A stretch of 64,000 nucleotides of DNA from Inediibacterium massiliense (GTDB taxonomy: Bacteria; Bacillota; Clostridia; Peptostreptococcales; Thermotaleaceae), in NCBI RefSeq assembly GCF_001282725.1, contig NZ_LN876587.1, positions 534,075-598,074 of the forward strand, given 5' to 3'. The position numbers were made by a program, and so were the translations under genes. This document shows positions 37,747 to 47,111 of the stretch, piece by piece. Within the stretch, counting starts at the first letter, position 1. Every line of letters begins with the position of its first letter. Below the pieces are notes generated by a model. It made no database searches, was not told the DNA's origin, and was given only the letters and a program-made list of their open reading frames with translations.

Positions 37747-37821
37747 ATGATGATTAAAGAAACATGGAGATTTGTTTGTATATAATAATATAGAGTATGA
37801 ATAAACTTAGGGGGGTTCTCC

Positions 37822-38883
37822 ATGGGTCAATCATATGAAAAAAAAGTAGTATGTTTTGCATGTTTAAATGCTTACCATTTGTTCATATCTTATATTTTAT
37901 CAAATATAAGATATGAAAATGACGACAAAATACTTATCCTTTCAGGTCATTATAGTATTTTAAAAAGGGCATATAATGAAATATTATTGGAGTCTAAAAT
38001 TTGGAAGCAAGTTATTTTAATAGAAGATAATAGTATAGTGAAAAGAAGAAAACAACTAAATAAAATAAATTTCGACTCTATAGACATTATCCATTACTTT
38101 ACGTATTCATCTTATAATGTTTTATTATTTCCCTTTGTGAAAGAAAGAACAAAAATAATACTAACGGATGAGGGCGTTATGACATATATTTTTAAAGAGT
38201 GTTTAGAATGTAGGAAAATTCAAGGATGGGATATAGAAAAGGTATCGCAGGTTTTAGTTTTAGATAAAAGATTGTATATAAGCACACTGAATAAACCTGT
38301 TCAAAATATAGAATTAGAAACGTGTGTGAGGGATAAAGTAAAATTACGCTATATTTGTAAAAAATTAAATAAAATCTTTGGATATAAACATAAGCCTATA
38401 AATTCAAACGTAGTTTTTTTTGATCAACCTCTTTCAAAGACAAGAATAATAAATGAACAACAAGAGAAAAAGCTGTTATATACAGTGCTTAATAATTTCA
38501 TGAAATATAAAGTTTTAGTTAAAAAGCATCCTTCTGATTCTTATGATAAATATGGCAATATAGGTGTTAAAATTATGAATTATCAAGATATTCCATGGGA
38601 GCTAGTACTTTTAAATGAATATATAAATAATAAAGCTAATTTATATGGGAAAGTTTTTATATCATATAACTCAGCTGCGTTAATCAATACAAGAATACTT
38701 TATAATATTTTTAAAATACCATGTACATCTATTTTTATGTATAAGCTTATCAAACCATCTATACAAAAGTCTGTTTCTGATTTAGCATTTCAAAAATTTA
38801 TGTATAATTTCAAATCATATTACTCTGAATATATGTATGATATAAATTCCATAGAAGAGATCAAAGATATAATAAAGCTATAG
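37822..38883 (+). CDS. Sialyltransferase-like glycosyltransferase, paralogue A
   Basis: 353 residues, no signal peptide. VVCFACLNAYHLFISYILS opens the protein. Later motifs are TDEGVMTY (about 114-121), FFDQPLSKTR, VLVKKHPSDSYDKY and FISYNSAAL. The order D-E-G, H-P, S-x-S resembles the D/E-D-G, HP and Ser motifs of bacterial sialyl/polysialyltransferases (GT52/GT38-like). In a nonulosonate locus this suggests transfer of a CMP-activated nonulosonic acid. It is clearly related to the gene at 44870. The last codons lie inside a 30-bp inverted repeat. Confidence 0.65.
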   Translation: MGQSYEKKVVCFACLNAYHLFISYILSNIRYENDDKILILSGHYSILKRAYNEILLESKIWKQVILIEDNSIVKRRKQLNKINFDSIDIIHYFTYSSYNVLLFPFVKERTKIILTDEGVMTYIFKECLECRKIQGWDIEKVSQVLVLDKRLYISTLNKPVQNIELETCVRDKVKLRYICKKLNKIFGYKHKPINSNVVFFDQPLSKTRIINEQQEKKLLYTVLNNFMKYKVLVKKHPSDSYDKYGNIGVKIMNYQDIPWELVLLNEYINNKANLYGKVFISYNSAALINTRILYNIFKIPCTSIFMYKLIKPSIQKSVSDLAFQKFMYNFKSYYSEYMYDINSIEEIKDIIKL

Positions 38884-38924
38884 CAAAGATTTATTCTTTG
38901 CTATAGCTTTATTATATCTTTGAT
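38860..38924. repeat. Perfect 30-bp inverted repeat across a stop codon
   Basis: Bases 38860-38889 are exactly complementary to 38895-38924 with a 5-nt loop. The left arm contains the last eight codons of the preceding gene. No U-tract follows, so it is not a textbook terminator, though the RNA hairpin would be very stable. Confidence 0.9.
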
Positions 38925-39023
38925 AAAGAAAAGTTTTATGGATAATTTATGATGAACATTTCAATGTGTATTTGAGTATAAATGTATTAAAAAAAGTAAG
39001 GCTTTGCAGATGGGAGGAAAATC

Positions 39024-40004
39024 ATGGAGACAGTTTTAGTTACTGGATCAGGTGGATTTATAGGAAGTCATCTGGTAGAAGAATTAGTAGAAGAAGGATA
39101 TCAAGTAAAGGCATTTGTACATTATAACTCTTTAAATACATGGGGATGGCTAGAGACAATTCCAAAGCATAAACTAAAGGAAATAGAAATATTTACAGGA
39201 GATGTTAGAGATCCAAATGGAGTAAGAGAAGCTTTAAAAGGAGTAGATGAAGTATATCATTTGGCTGCACTGATAGGAATACCTTTTAGTTATTATTCTC
39301 CAGATTTATATGTAGATACAAATATAAAGGGAACTTTAAATATACTTCAGGCTTCGAAAAATTTAGATACAAAAAGAATTTTAATAACATCTACTTCAGA
39401 AGTATATGGAAGTGCAAAATATATACCTATAGATGAAAAACATCCTTTGCAGGGACAATCGCCATATTCAGCAACGAAAATAGGGGCAGATAAATTAGCT
39501 GAATCTTTTTATAGAAGTTTTGATATGCCTATAACAATTGTAAGACCTTTTAATACGTATGGACCAAGACAATCGGCAAGGGCTGTAATACCAACAATAA
39601 TTACCCAATTATTATCAGGAAAAAAAGAGATAAAGTTAGGTTGTATTACAACTAAAAGAGATTTTAATTATGTAAAAGATACTGTAAGAGGATTTATAGA
39701 AATAGCAAAATCAGAGGCTTCCATAGGTGAAGAAATTAATATAGCTAGTGAAAGAGAAATATCTATAAAAGAATTAGCGGATGAATTAATATCTCAAATT
39801 AATCCCAATGCAAGAATTATTTGTGAAGAAGAAAGAATAAGACCACAAAATAGTGAGGTCAATAGACTATTGGGTTCAAATGAAAAAATTAAACAGTTAA
39901 CAAACTGGAGGCCTAGATATTCACTAAGAAATGGATTGTCAGAAAGTATAGCTTGGTTAAAGAATCATTTAGATCGATATAAGGTAGATATATATAATAT
40001 TTAG
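39024..40004 (+). CDS. legB: LegB-type NAD-dependent 4,6-dehydratase
   Basis: 326 residues of the extended SDR family. The NAD loop is GSGGFIGSH (8-16), with STSEVYG and the catalytic Tyr/Lys in YSATKIGADK, then RPFNTYGPRQSARAVIP. It converts a nucleotide-activated GlcNAc to the 4-keto-6-deoxy sugar at the start of the legionaminic acid pathway. The next gene encodes the matching aminotransferase 20 bp later. GGGAGG precedes the ATG. Confidence 0.9.
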   Translation: METVLVTGSGGFIGSHLVEELVEEGYQVKAFVHYNSLNTWGWLETIPKHKLKEIEIFTGDVRDPNGVREALKGVDEVYHLAALIGIPFSYYSPDLYVDTNIKGTLNILQASKNLDTKRILITSTSEVYGSAKYIPIDEKHPLQGQSPYSATKIGADKLAESFYRSFDMPITIVRPFNTYGPRQSARAVIPTIITQLLSGKKEIKLGCITTKRDFNYVKDTVRGFIEIAKSEASIGEEINIASEREISIKELADELISQINPNARIICEEERIRPQNSEVNRLLGSNEKIKQLTNWRPRYSLRNGLSESIAWLKNHLDRYKVDIYNI

Positions 40005-40024
40005 TTGCATAAAGGAGATGAATT

Positions 40025-41203
40025 ATGGATAAAGGGATACCATTATCAGTACCTAATTTTATAGGAAAAGAGTCTGAATATGTAATGAAAGCCTTAAAGG
40101 AAGAATGGGTATCTACATCAGGCAGTTATATAAATGAATTTGAAATAAAGGTAGCAAATTATTTAAATGTTCAAAGTGCTGTAGCTTGTCAAAGTGGTAC
40201 GGCTGCTATACATCTAGCATTAAGGCTTACAGGGATCACAGTAGGGGATGAGGTAATTGTACCTACTCTTACATTTATAGCTGCAGTGAATCCAGTTAAA
40301 TATCAAGGGGGATATCCAATATTTATGGATTGTGACAATAGTTTGAATATGGATATAGAAAAATTAGATGAATTTTGTAAAAGAGAATGTTTATTGAGTA
40401 AAGATGGACTAATCAATAAAAAAACAAAAAGAGCAATAAAAGCAATCGTTGTTGTGCATATATTTGGCAATATGGCTAATATGGAAGGGATAATGGAGAT
40501 AGCCCAAAAATATAGATTAAAGGTTATAGAAGATGCTACAGAAGCTTTTGGGACTTTTTATATAAAAGGAAAATATAAGGGAAAATTTGCAGGAACCATA
40601 GGAGATTTTGGGGCATATTCATTTAATGGAAACAAGATTATAACTACTGGTGGAGGAGGTATGTTAGTAGCAAAGGATATATCTTTGTTGAAAAAGGCAA
40701 GTTACTTGTCAACTCAGGCTAAGAATGATCCACTATATTATATACATGATGAGATTGGATATAACTATAGAATGACAAATTTACAGGCTGCATTAGGAAT
40801 TGCACAACTAGAACAGATTGAAAATTTCATAAAAATAAAAAGAGAAAACTATGATACCTATAAAAATGAGATAAAAAAAATTGAAGGTTTAAGCTTATTA
40901 GATTTTAACAAGAATATAAGGTCAAACTATTGGTTTTATTCTTTAATGATAGATAAAGAAAAATATGGACTTAACAGAGATGAAATCCTAAAAAAATTGT
41001 ATAAGGAGAAGATACAAACAAGACCGATATGGGGTCTTATTCATGAACAAAAACCTTATTATGAAAATCAAAGCTACAAAATTGAAAGAGCAAAATATTA
41101 TATACAAAGAGTTTTAAATATACCATGTAGTACCGATCTTATGAAAAAAGATATTATGACAATAGTAGACATATTAAATCAGAACCATAAAAGAGGGATG
41201 TAG
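40025..41203 (+). CDS. legC: LegC-type PLP aminotransferase
   Basis: 392 residues of the DegT/DnrJ/EryC1 family. It starts IPLSVPNFIGKESEYVMKAL with EEWVSTSGSY, as LegC proteins do; the PLP Lys is in SFNGNKIITTGGGG (about residue 205). It installs the 4-amino group on the sugar made by LegB. The next gene's ATG follows its TAG directly. Confidence 0.92.
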   Translation: MDKGIPLSVPNFIGKESEYVMKALKEEWVSTSGSYINEFEIKVANYLNVQSAVACQSGTAAIHLALRLTGITVGDEVIVPTLTFIAAVNPVKYQGGYPIFMDCDNSLNMDIEKLDEFCKRECLLSKDGLINKKTKRAIKAIVVVHIFGNMANMEGIMEIAQKYRLKVIEDATEAFGTFYIKGKYKGKFAGTIGDFGAYSFNGNKIITTGGGGMLVAKDISLLKKASYLSTQAKNDPLYYIHDEIGYNYRMTNLQAALGIAQLEQIENFIKIKRENYDTYKNEIKKIEGLSLLDFNKNIRSNYWFYSLMIDKEKYGLNRDEILKKLYKEKIQTRPIWGLIHEQKPYYENQSYKIERAKYYIQRVLNIPCSTDLMKKDIMTIVDILNQNHKRGM

Positions 41204-41902
41204 ATGAATAATCCAGTTGTAATTATGGCAGGAGGAGAGGGAAAAAGACTTGAGCCTATAACAAAAGTATTGCCAAAACCTTTAATACCTATAGGAGATA
41301 TTCCTATAGCCCAGAGAATTATTAATAGATTTTTAAAGTTTGGATGTACTGACTTTTATATAACCATAAATTTTAAGAAGGATTTAATTAAAGCTTATTT
41401 TAATCATATGAAGAAAACCTATGATATCAAATATATAGAAGAGGAAAAACCATTAGGAACAGTAGGAAGTCTATATATGCTTAAAGATAAGATAAAAATT
41501 TCATTTTTTCTTAGTAACTGCGATATATTAATAGATGGAGACTATAGTGAAATGTTAGAATTTCATAAAAAAAATAAGAATAAAATAACACTTGTAGCAT
41601 GTAGCAAGATTTTAACACTTCCTTATGGAGTTATAAAGTTAGATGATAAAGGATTTGTAAAAGGAATAGCTGAAAAACCACAGTATGATTATTTGGTAAA
41701 TACAGGGATGTATATTTTGGAACCAGAAATACTTGAAGATATACCTAAAAATCAATTCTTTCACATTACGGACTTGATAAAAATATATGTTAATAGAGGA
41801 GAGCGAGTAGGAGTTTTTTCTATAAGAGAAGATGATTGGTTGGATATGGGACAGTTTAATGAGTTAAAGAATATGATGCATATGTTAGGTCTAGAAAAAT
41901 AG
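41204..41902 (+). CDS. Sugar-phosphate nucleotidyltransferase (PtmE-like)
   Basis: 232 residues of the NTP_transferase fold: IMAGGEGKRLEPITKVLPKP at the N-terminus and LSNCDILID in the middle. No CBS or acyltransferase domain is attached. In Campylobacter, PtmE makes GDP-GlcN for GDP-linked legionaminic acid synthesis; the place next to legB and legC suggests a similar supply role. The nucleotide used is inferred, not visible. Confidence 0.82.
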   Translation: MNNPVVIMAGGEGKRLEPITKVLPKPLIPIGDIPIAQRIINRFLKFGCTDFYITINFKKDLIKAYFNHMKKTYDIKYIEEEKPLGTVGSLYMLKDKIKISFFLSNCDILIDGDYSEMLEFHKKNKNKITLVACSKILTLPYGVIKLDDKGFVKGIAEKPQYDYLVNTGMYILEPEILEDIPKNQFFHITDLIKIYVNRGERVGVFSIREDDWLDMGQFNELKNMMHMLGLEK

Positions 41903-41913
41903 AGGTGAAAGAT

Positions 41914-42594
41914 ATGTATTGGAACGGTATACCAACTGTTATTTTTGGAAGTGGGGGAATATCTAAGGAAGTATTTCATTTAATTGAAGAAATAAATAGT
42001 CAATGTAAAATGAACGTGTTTGATTTTTTGGGATTTGTAGATAATGATAAAAGACAAATAGGCAAAGAGATTATAGATAGATATAAGATTGTTACCAATG
42101 ATGAAGAGTTTGAAGAATTTACAAAAGAATATCCCATATTGGGAGTAGTAATTCCTATAGGTAATCCAAAGGTGAAAAAAAACATTTATCATAAAATAAA
42201 AGATATAAAAAATATCATTTTTCCAAATATTATACATCCTAATGTAGTTCTAAATAGAAATACTATTTTTTTAGGTCAAGGTAATGTGATTACTTCAGGG
42301 GTGAAATTGACTTGTAATATAGAATTAGGAAATTTTAATTTACTCAATTTAAACTGTACTGTAGGACATGATGTAAAAATAGGAAATTTTAATATAATCA
42401 ATCCAGGTTCAAATATATCAGGAAATGTAACTATTACAGATCAGTGCTTAATAGGTACGGGTGCACAAATATTGCAAGGAATTACAATAAAAAATAATAC
42501 TACTATAGGAGCAGGAGCAGTGGTAATAAAAGATGTAAAAGAGAAGGATGTAGTAGTAGGAGTTCCTGCTAAAAGTATTATAAAAAGGTATTGA
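41914..42594 (+). CDS. Nonulosonate-pathway N-acetyltransferase (NeuD/PglD/LegH type)
   Basis: 226 residues. The N-terminal Rossmann-like PglD_N part (VIFGSGGISKEVFHL) precedes a left-handed beta-helix of hexapeptide repeats (IELGNFNLLNLNCTVGHDVK onward), with the catalytic-type His in GHDV. It should acetylate the 4-amino group. Start ATG 41914 lies 6 nt after GAGGTG; the upstream in-frame GTG is part of that site. Confidence 0.88.
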   Translation: MYWNGIPTVIFGSGGISKEVFHLIEEINSQCKMNVFDFLGFVDNDKRQIGKEIIDRYKIVTNDEEFEEFTKEYPILGVVIPIGNPKVKKNIYHKIKDIKNIIFPNIIHPNVVLNRNTIFLGQGNVITSGVKLTCNIELGNFNLLNLNCTVGHDVKIGNFNIINPGSNISGNVTITDQCLIGTGAQILQGITIKNNTTIGAGAVVIKDVKEKDVVVGVPAKSIIKRY

Positions 42595-42609
42595 AAAGAG
42601 GTTGATTTA

Positions 42610-43614
42610 ATGAATAAACAAAAAGTTTTTATAATAGCTGAAGCAGGAGTAAATCATAATGGGGATATTCATTTAGCATATAAAATGATTGATAGAGCTG
42701 TAGAGGCAGGAGCAGACGCAATAAAATTTCAAACCTATAAAGCCGAAAAGGTTATTTCTAAATATGTACAAAAAGCAGATTATCAAAAAAAAACTACAAA
42801 TGATCAAGAATCACAACTAGATATGGTAAAAAAAATAGAACTTTCTTTTGATGATTTTAAAGGCATCAAAGATTATTGTGATAAAAAGAATATAATATTT
42901 TTATCTACTCCTTTTGATATAGAAAGTATGAAATTCTTAGAATCATTAGGAATAAAAGCTTTTAAAATAGCATCTGGAGAACTTACAAATCGACCATTTT
43001 TAGAAGCTGTTGGAAAAATAAGAAAGAAAGTTATATTATCAACGGGTATGTGCACTCTTGGAGAGATAGAGGCTGCTTTAAATATTCTTACAGAAAATGG
43101 GACGAAAGATATTACGATTCTTCATTGTAATACACAATATCCAACTCCTATGCAAGATGTAAATTTAAGAGCAATGAGAACTATTAGAGAAGCATTTAAA
43201 AGGGAGGTAGGTTATTCAGATCATACTTTAGGAATAGAAATTCCAATAGCAGCAGTGGCTATGGGAGCTAAGGTCATTGAAAAGCATTTTACACTTGATA
43301 AAAATATGTATGGACCAGATCATAAAGCGAGCTTAGAACCAAATGAGTTCAAAGAAATGGTAAAGACTATTAGAAATATAGAGATGGCTTTAGGGGATGG
43401 TATTAAACATCCATCAGAATCTGAACGAAAAAATATTTGTTTAGTGAGAAAAAGTATAGTAGCAAATTGTAAGATCAAAAAAGGTGAGATCTTTTCACAA
43501 AATAATATTACTACAAAAAGACCAGGAAATGGAATATCACCAATGAGATGGTATGAAGTAGTTAATAAAATAGCAGATAGAGACTATGAAGAAGATGAGT
43601 TGATACAGATATGA
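42610..43614 (+). CDS. neuB: Nonulosonic acid synthase (NeuB/LegI)
   Basis: 334 residues. The TIM-barrel part has AEAGVNHNGD, IKFQTYKAE, STPFDIES, KIASGE, STGM, and the metal His residues in GYSDHT and EKHFT. The C-terminal SAF (antifreeze-like) domain starts at about 275. It condenses phosphoenolpyruvate with a 6-carbon N-acetylated sugar. With legB and legC nearby, di-N-acetyllegionaminic acid is more likely than Neu5Ac. The stop overlaps the start of neuC (ATGA). Confidence 0.95.
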   Translation: MNKQKVFIIAEAGVNHNGDIHLAYKMIDRAVEAGADAIKFQTYKAEKVISKYVQKADYQKKTTNDQESQLDMVKKIELSFDDFKGIKDYCDKKNIIFLSTPFDIESMKFLESLGIKAFKIASGELTNRPFLEAVGKIRKKVILSTGMCTLGEIEAALNILTENGTKDITILHCNTQYPTPMQDVNLRAMRTIREAFKREVGYSDHTLGIEIPIAAVAMGAKVIEKHFTLDKNMYGPDHKASLEPNEFKEMVKTIRNIEMALGDGIKHPSESERKNICLVRKSIVANCKIKKGEIFSQNNITTKRPGNGISPMRWYEVVNKIADRDYEEDELIQI

Positions 43615-44780
43615 AAAAAATATGTGTAGTGACAGGCACAAGAGCAGAATATGGTCTTTTAAGACCATTGATAGAAAGAATTAGAAAAGATAAAAATATA
43701 AAATTACAATTAATAGCTACAGGAATGCACTTATCACCAGAATTTGATTGTACGTATAAAGAAATCAATAAGGATGGCTATGATATTGATGAAAAAATTG
43801 AAATTTTATTGAGTTCAGATACATCTATAGGAATATCAAAATCTATGGGACTTGCAATGATAAGTTTTTCAGAAGCTTATGAAAGATTAAAGCCAGATAT
43901 TATAGTAGTACTAGGGGATAGATATGAAATATTTGCAGCAGTGAGTACTGCTTATATAGCCAAAATTCCAGTAGCACATCTATATGGAGGAGAAACTACA
44001 CAAGGGGCATTTGACGAAGGGTTTAGACATTCTATAACCAAAATGAGTTATTTACACTTTACGAGCACAAAAGAATATAGAAAAAGAGTAATACAACTTG
44101 GAGAACATCCAGATAGGGTCTTTACTGTTGGAGCAATGGGTATAGAAAATATAAAAAAATTAAAACTATTTTCAAAGGAAGAATTAGAGAAAACGATTGG
44201 ATTTAAATTTGGGAAAAGAACTGCTTTAGTCACATTTCATTCAACAACTTTAGATGAAAGTTATAATTTTCATCATATGAAAAATCTTTTAGATGCTTTA
44301 GATGAGATAGAGAACTTAAAAATTATATTTACTGGATCCAATTCAGATACAGATGGAAGAATGATGAACCAATTGATTCAGAAATATGCAAGTGAAAATA
44401 GTCATAAAGCAATTTATTTTATAAATATGGGTTACCTTAGGTATTTAAGTGCTATGAAGTATTCAGATGTAGTTGTAGGAAATTCATCTAGTGGACTTGT
44501 TGAAGCTCCTTACTTTAGTGTTCCTACTGTGAATATAGGTGATAGACAAAGAGGAAGAATACAAGGATGTAGTATTATTAATTGTAATCCTAGTAAGAAT
44601 TGTATTATAACTTCTATTCTAAAAGCATTATCGTCAAATTTTAGAAAAGAATTGATAAATAAGGATAATCCTTATGGAGATGGTAATGTTTCTGAGAAAG
44701 TAATGAATATTTTAAAAGATTATTTAAAAATGGAAATTCAAATAAAAAAATCATTTTATGATATAAAAATTTCTTTGTAG
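43611..44780 (+). CDS. neuC: Hydrolysing UDP-sugar 2-epimerase (NeuC/LegG)
   Basis: 389 residues. VTGTRAEYGLLRPLI at the N-terminus, VLGDRYEIFAA, AHLYGGE, and the C-terminal nucleotide site VVGNSSSGLVEAP match NeuC/LegG. It releases UDP and gives the 2-epimer used by NeuB. It is translationally coupled to neuB. This ends the coupled legB-neuC run; 89 bp separate it from the next gene. Confidence 0.94.
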   Translation: MKKICVVTGTRAEYGLLRPLIERIRKDKNIKLQLIATGMHLSPEFDCTYKEINKDGYDIDEKIEILLSSDTSIGISKSMGLAMISFSEAYERLKPDIIVVLGDRYEIFAAVSTAYIAKIPVAHLYGGETTQGAFDEGFRHSITKMSYLHFTSTKEYRKRVIQLGEHPDRVFTVGAMGIENIKKLKLFSKEELEKTIGFKFGKRTALVTFHSTTLDESYNFHHMKNLLDALDEIENLKIIFTGSNSDTDGRMMNQLIQKYASENSHKAIYFINMGYLRYLSAMKYSDVVVGNSSSGLVEAPYFSVPTVNIGDRQRGRIQGCSIINCNPSKNCIITSILKALSSNFRKELINKDNPYGDGNVSEKVMNILKDYLKMEIQIKKSFYDIKISL

Positions 44781-44869
44781 TAGTTGGTGTTGAACATATA
44801 TGAGTGAGATATTTTTATATTTATTAGAATAAGATATATGACAAAATTATATGTGTAGGAGGAGCGCCA

Positions 44870-46024
44870 GTGAAAAATTGTCAAGAGGAAAAAATGAGTA
44901 ATCATACAATAGAAAAGGTAGCTGGTAAAAAGGTAGTGTGCTTTGCATGTTTTACCGCACCCAATATATTTAATTCATATATATTGTCAAAGACTGTATA
45001 TAAAAATGATTATAAAGTATTAATTTTATCTGATTGGAATTGTAAAGAAATATATGAAAGAATTATTAATGGAAATTATATATGGGATAAGGTAATACTT
45101 ATGAAAGAAGCAGGAGCTAAAAGATATGATGAACGTCTTTTAGAGATTAAAAAGCAACTTATATGTTTAAATATAAAAAATGCTGATATTGTCCATTATT
45201 TTCAGATTAATCAAAATTCTTATTTGTTAACACTTTTTGATTATATTCCAAAAAAAACAAAGATTATACAGACTGTTTTTACAGCATCATCTTACTATGT
45301 CAAAGAATATTATTTATATGTCAAAAAATTATTAAAAGGGCGTAATATCAAAATTAATATAAATTATGATAGAGTATCCGAGATTTGGCTTTATGATAAG
45401 AGATTATATATAGATAGATTATTGAAAAGACCTATAAAAGAGATTAAGATTGGAGAATATTTCCGTAATAAAGCTCTATTGAAAGAATTTTGTTATGAAT
45501 TGAATATGATATTTGGGTATAAATATACTCCTATGAAATATGATGTTTTATTTTTAGATCAACCTCTTAGAAGGTTATTAGATGAAAAAACTGAAAAGAT
45601 GATTTTTAAAGAACTTTTAAATGAATTTCAAGGTATGAAAGTTACTGTAAAAAATCATCCTCGTTCTAGTTTGGAAAATAAATATAAGGATTTTCACGTA
45701 AAGGTCATTAATGAAAATAAAGTTCCATGGGAAGTTGTACTTTTAAATGAGATTAGAGCAAATAATGTACAAAACAAGGTTTTTGTATCATATTTTTCAG
45801 ACACCCTGATTACTACTCATCTTTTTTTAAGTAAATTAGGGATTAATCATTATGCTATACGATTGAGAAAGGTAATAGATCAATATAGTAAAATTCCTAT
45901 TGGAGATCCAAGATTTGAAGATTTTACTTATGTACTAAAAAAATTTTATGGTAAGGATTTTTATGATATAAGTACAGTGGATGAATTAAAAATGAGGGTA
46001 AAATGGATAAGGCAACAAAGATAA
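44870..46024 (+). CDS. Sialyltransferase-like glycosyltransferase, paralogue B
   Basis: 384 residues, clearly homologous to the product at 37822: KKVVCFACFTAPNIFNSYIL, HYFQINQNSYLL, FLDQPLRRL, VKNHPRSS, VPWEVVLLNE and FVSYFSD. The D-E-G motif of paralogue A is replaced by TVFTAS, so the catalytic base may be lost or moved. The GTG start lies 7 nt after AGGAGG. It precedes a second NeuB-like gene, suggesting one transferase per nonulosonate. Confidence 0.65.
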   Translation: MKNCQEEKMSNHTIEKVAGKKVVCFACFTAPNIFNSYILSKTVYKNDYKVLILSDWNCKEIYERIINGNYIWDKVILMKEAGAKRYDERLLEIKKQLICLNIKNADIVHYFQINQNSYLLTLFDYIPKKTKIIQTVFTASSYYVKEYYLYVKKLLKGRNIKININYDRVSEIWLYDKRLYIDRLLKRPIKEIKIGEYFRNKALLKEFCYELNMIFGYKYTPMKYDVLFLDQPLRRLLDEKTEKMIFKELLNEFQGMKVTVKNHPRSSLENKYKDFHVKVINENKVPWEVVLLNEIRANNVQNKVFVSYFSDTLITTHLFLSKLGINHYAIRLRKVIDQYSKIPIGDPRFEDFTYVLKKFYGKDFYDISTVDELKMRVKWIRQQR

Positions 46025-46052
46025 ATCCAATTTATAAAGGGGATTTTAAATT

Positions 46053-47111
46053 ATGAAACCATATATTATTGGGGAAACTGCATATCATCATGAAGGGGAT
46101 TTTGAGTATTTAAAGAAGATGATTTTAGATATAGGTGAGATGAATTTAAATGCGGTAAAATTTCATTTGTTATTTAATTTAGATAGTTACTTTCAAAAAC
46201 AACATCCCCTATATAAGCATATTGAAAAATGGATGTTTAGTCAGAAACAATGGAATGAAGCGTTTGAGATTTCTAAAGAAAATAATTTAGATGTAATTGC
46301 ATTGTGTGATGATATAGAATCTATTCAGTATATTAATAAAGAGCATAAAGATATTAAAGCTATTGAAATTCATTCATCAAGCTTAAATGAATACTATATG
46401 TTGAAGGAGGCTTTGAAGTTTGAAAATTTAATCATTTTAGGCATAGGAGGGTCAACTTTAGATGAAGTAGATTTTGCAGTTAATTTTTTAAAGAAAAATG
46501 GGAAAAAAAATATATGGCTTATGTATGGCTTTCAATCATATCCAACAAGATATGAAGATGTTAATTTATCAAAAATATTAAAGATAAGAGATTTATTTGA
46601 TGTGCCTGTAGGGTATGCAGATCACACATCTTTTGATGATAAAAACAATGTAGATATATCCGCTATAGCAGCAGCAATGGGAATTTATGTACTAGAAAAG
46701 CATTATACACCTAATATGGGCCAAAAGCGATTAGATTATCATGCGGCTGTAGGAAAAGAACAAATGAAAGCAATACAGATAAAAATGGAGCTTTATTTGA
46801 AAGTTTTTGGAGATGGTATGTTAGAGCTTAGTCAATTAGAGCGCCAATATGGAAATGTTGGCCCTATGAAAAAAGCAGTTGTTGCAAAAAGAAATATAAA
46901 AAAAGGAGAACGACTAAGTCTAGAAAATCTATGTTTTAAAAGAACAAAAAGGGAAGGCAGTATTATGCAGAAGGATTTTTTAGGGCTAATAGGCTTAGAA
47001 GCACTAGTAAATATTAAAGAAGATGAAATGATTGATTATAGTAAAGTGAAATATAAGTTTCATCAAAAATCATATTCAAATTTAACTGGAGGGTTGGAGG
47101 AAATACAATGA
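46053..47111 (+). CDS. Divergent NeuB/SpsE-family synthase
   Basis: 352 residues with the NeuB plan and a C-terminal SAF domain, but strongly changed: GETAYHHEGD for EAGVNHNGD, VKFHLLFN for IKFQTYKA, and GIGGST for STGM. Metal-type His residues survive in GYADHT and EKHYT, and the YPTRYEDVNL segment is kept. It may condense PEP with a different sugar. It is coupled (ATGA overlap) to an SpsF-like cytidylyltransferase, the same pairing as spsE-spsF in the B. subtilis spore-coat polysaccharide operon. Confidence 0.82.
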   Translation: MKPYIIGETAYHHEGDFEYLKKMILDIGEMNLNAVKFHLLFNLDSYFQKQHPLYKHIEKWMFSQKQWNEAFEISKENNLDVIALCDDIESIQYINKEHKDIKAIEIHSSSLNEYYMLKEALKFENLIILGIGGSTLDEVDFAVNFLKKNGKKNIWLMYGFQSYPTRYEDVNLSKILKIRDLFDVPVGYADHTSFDDKNNVDISAIAAAMGIYVLEKHYTPNMGQKRLDYHAAVGKEQMKAIQIKMELYLKVFGDGMLELSQLERQYGNVGPMKKAVVAKRNIKKGERLSLENLCFKRTKREGSIMQKDFLGLIGLEALVNIKEDEMIDYSKVKYKFHQKSYSNLTGGLEEIQ

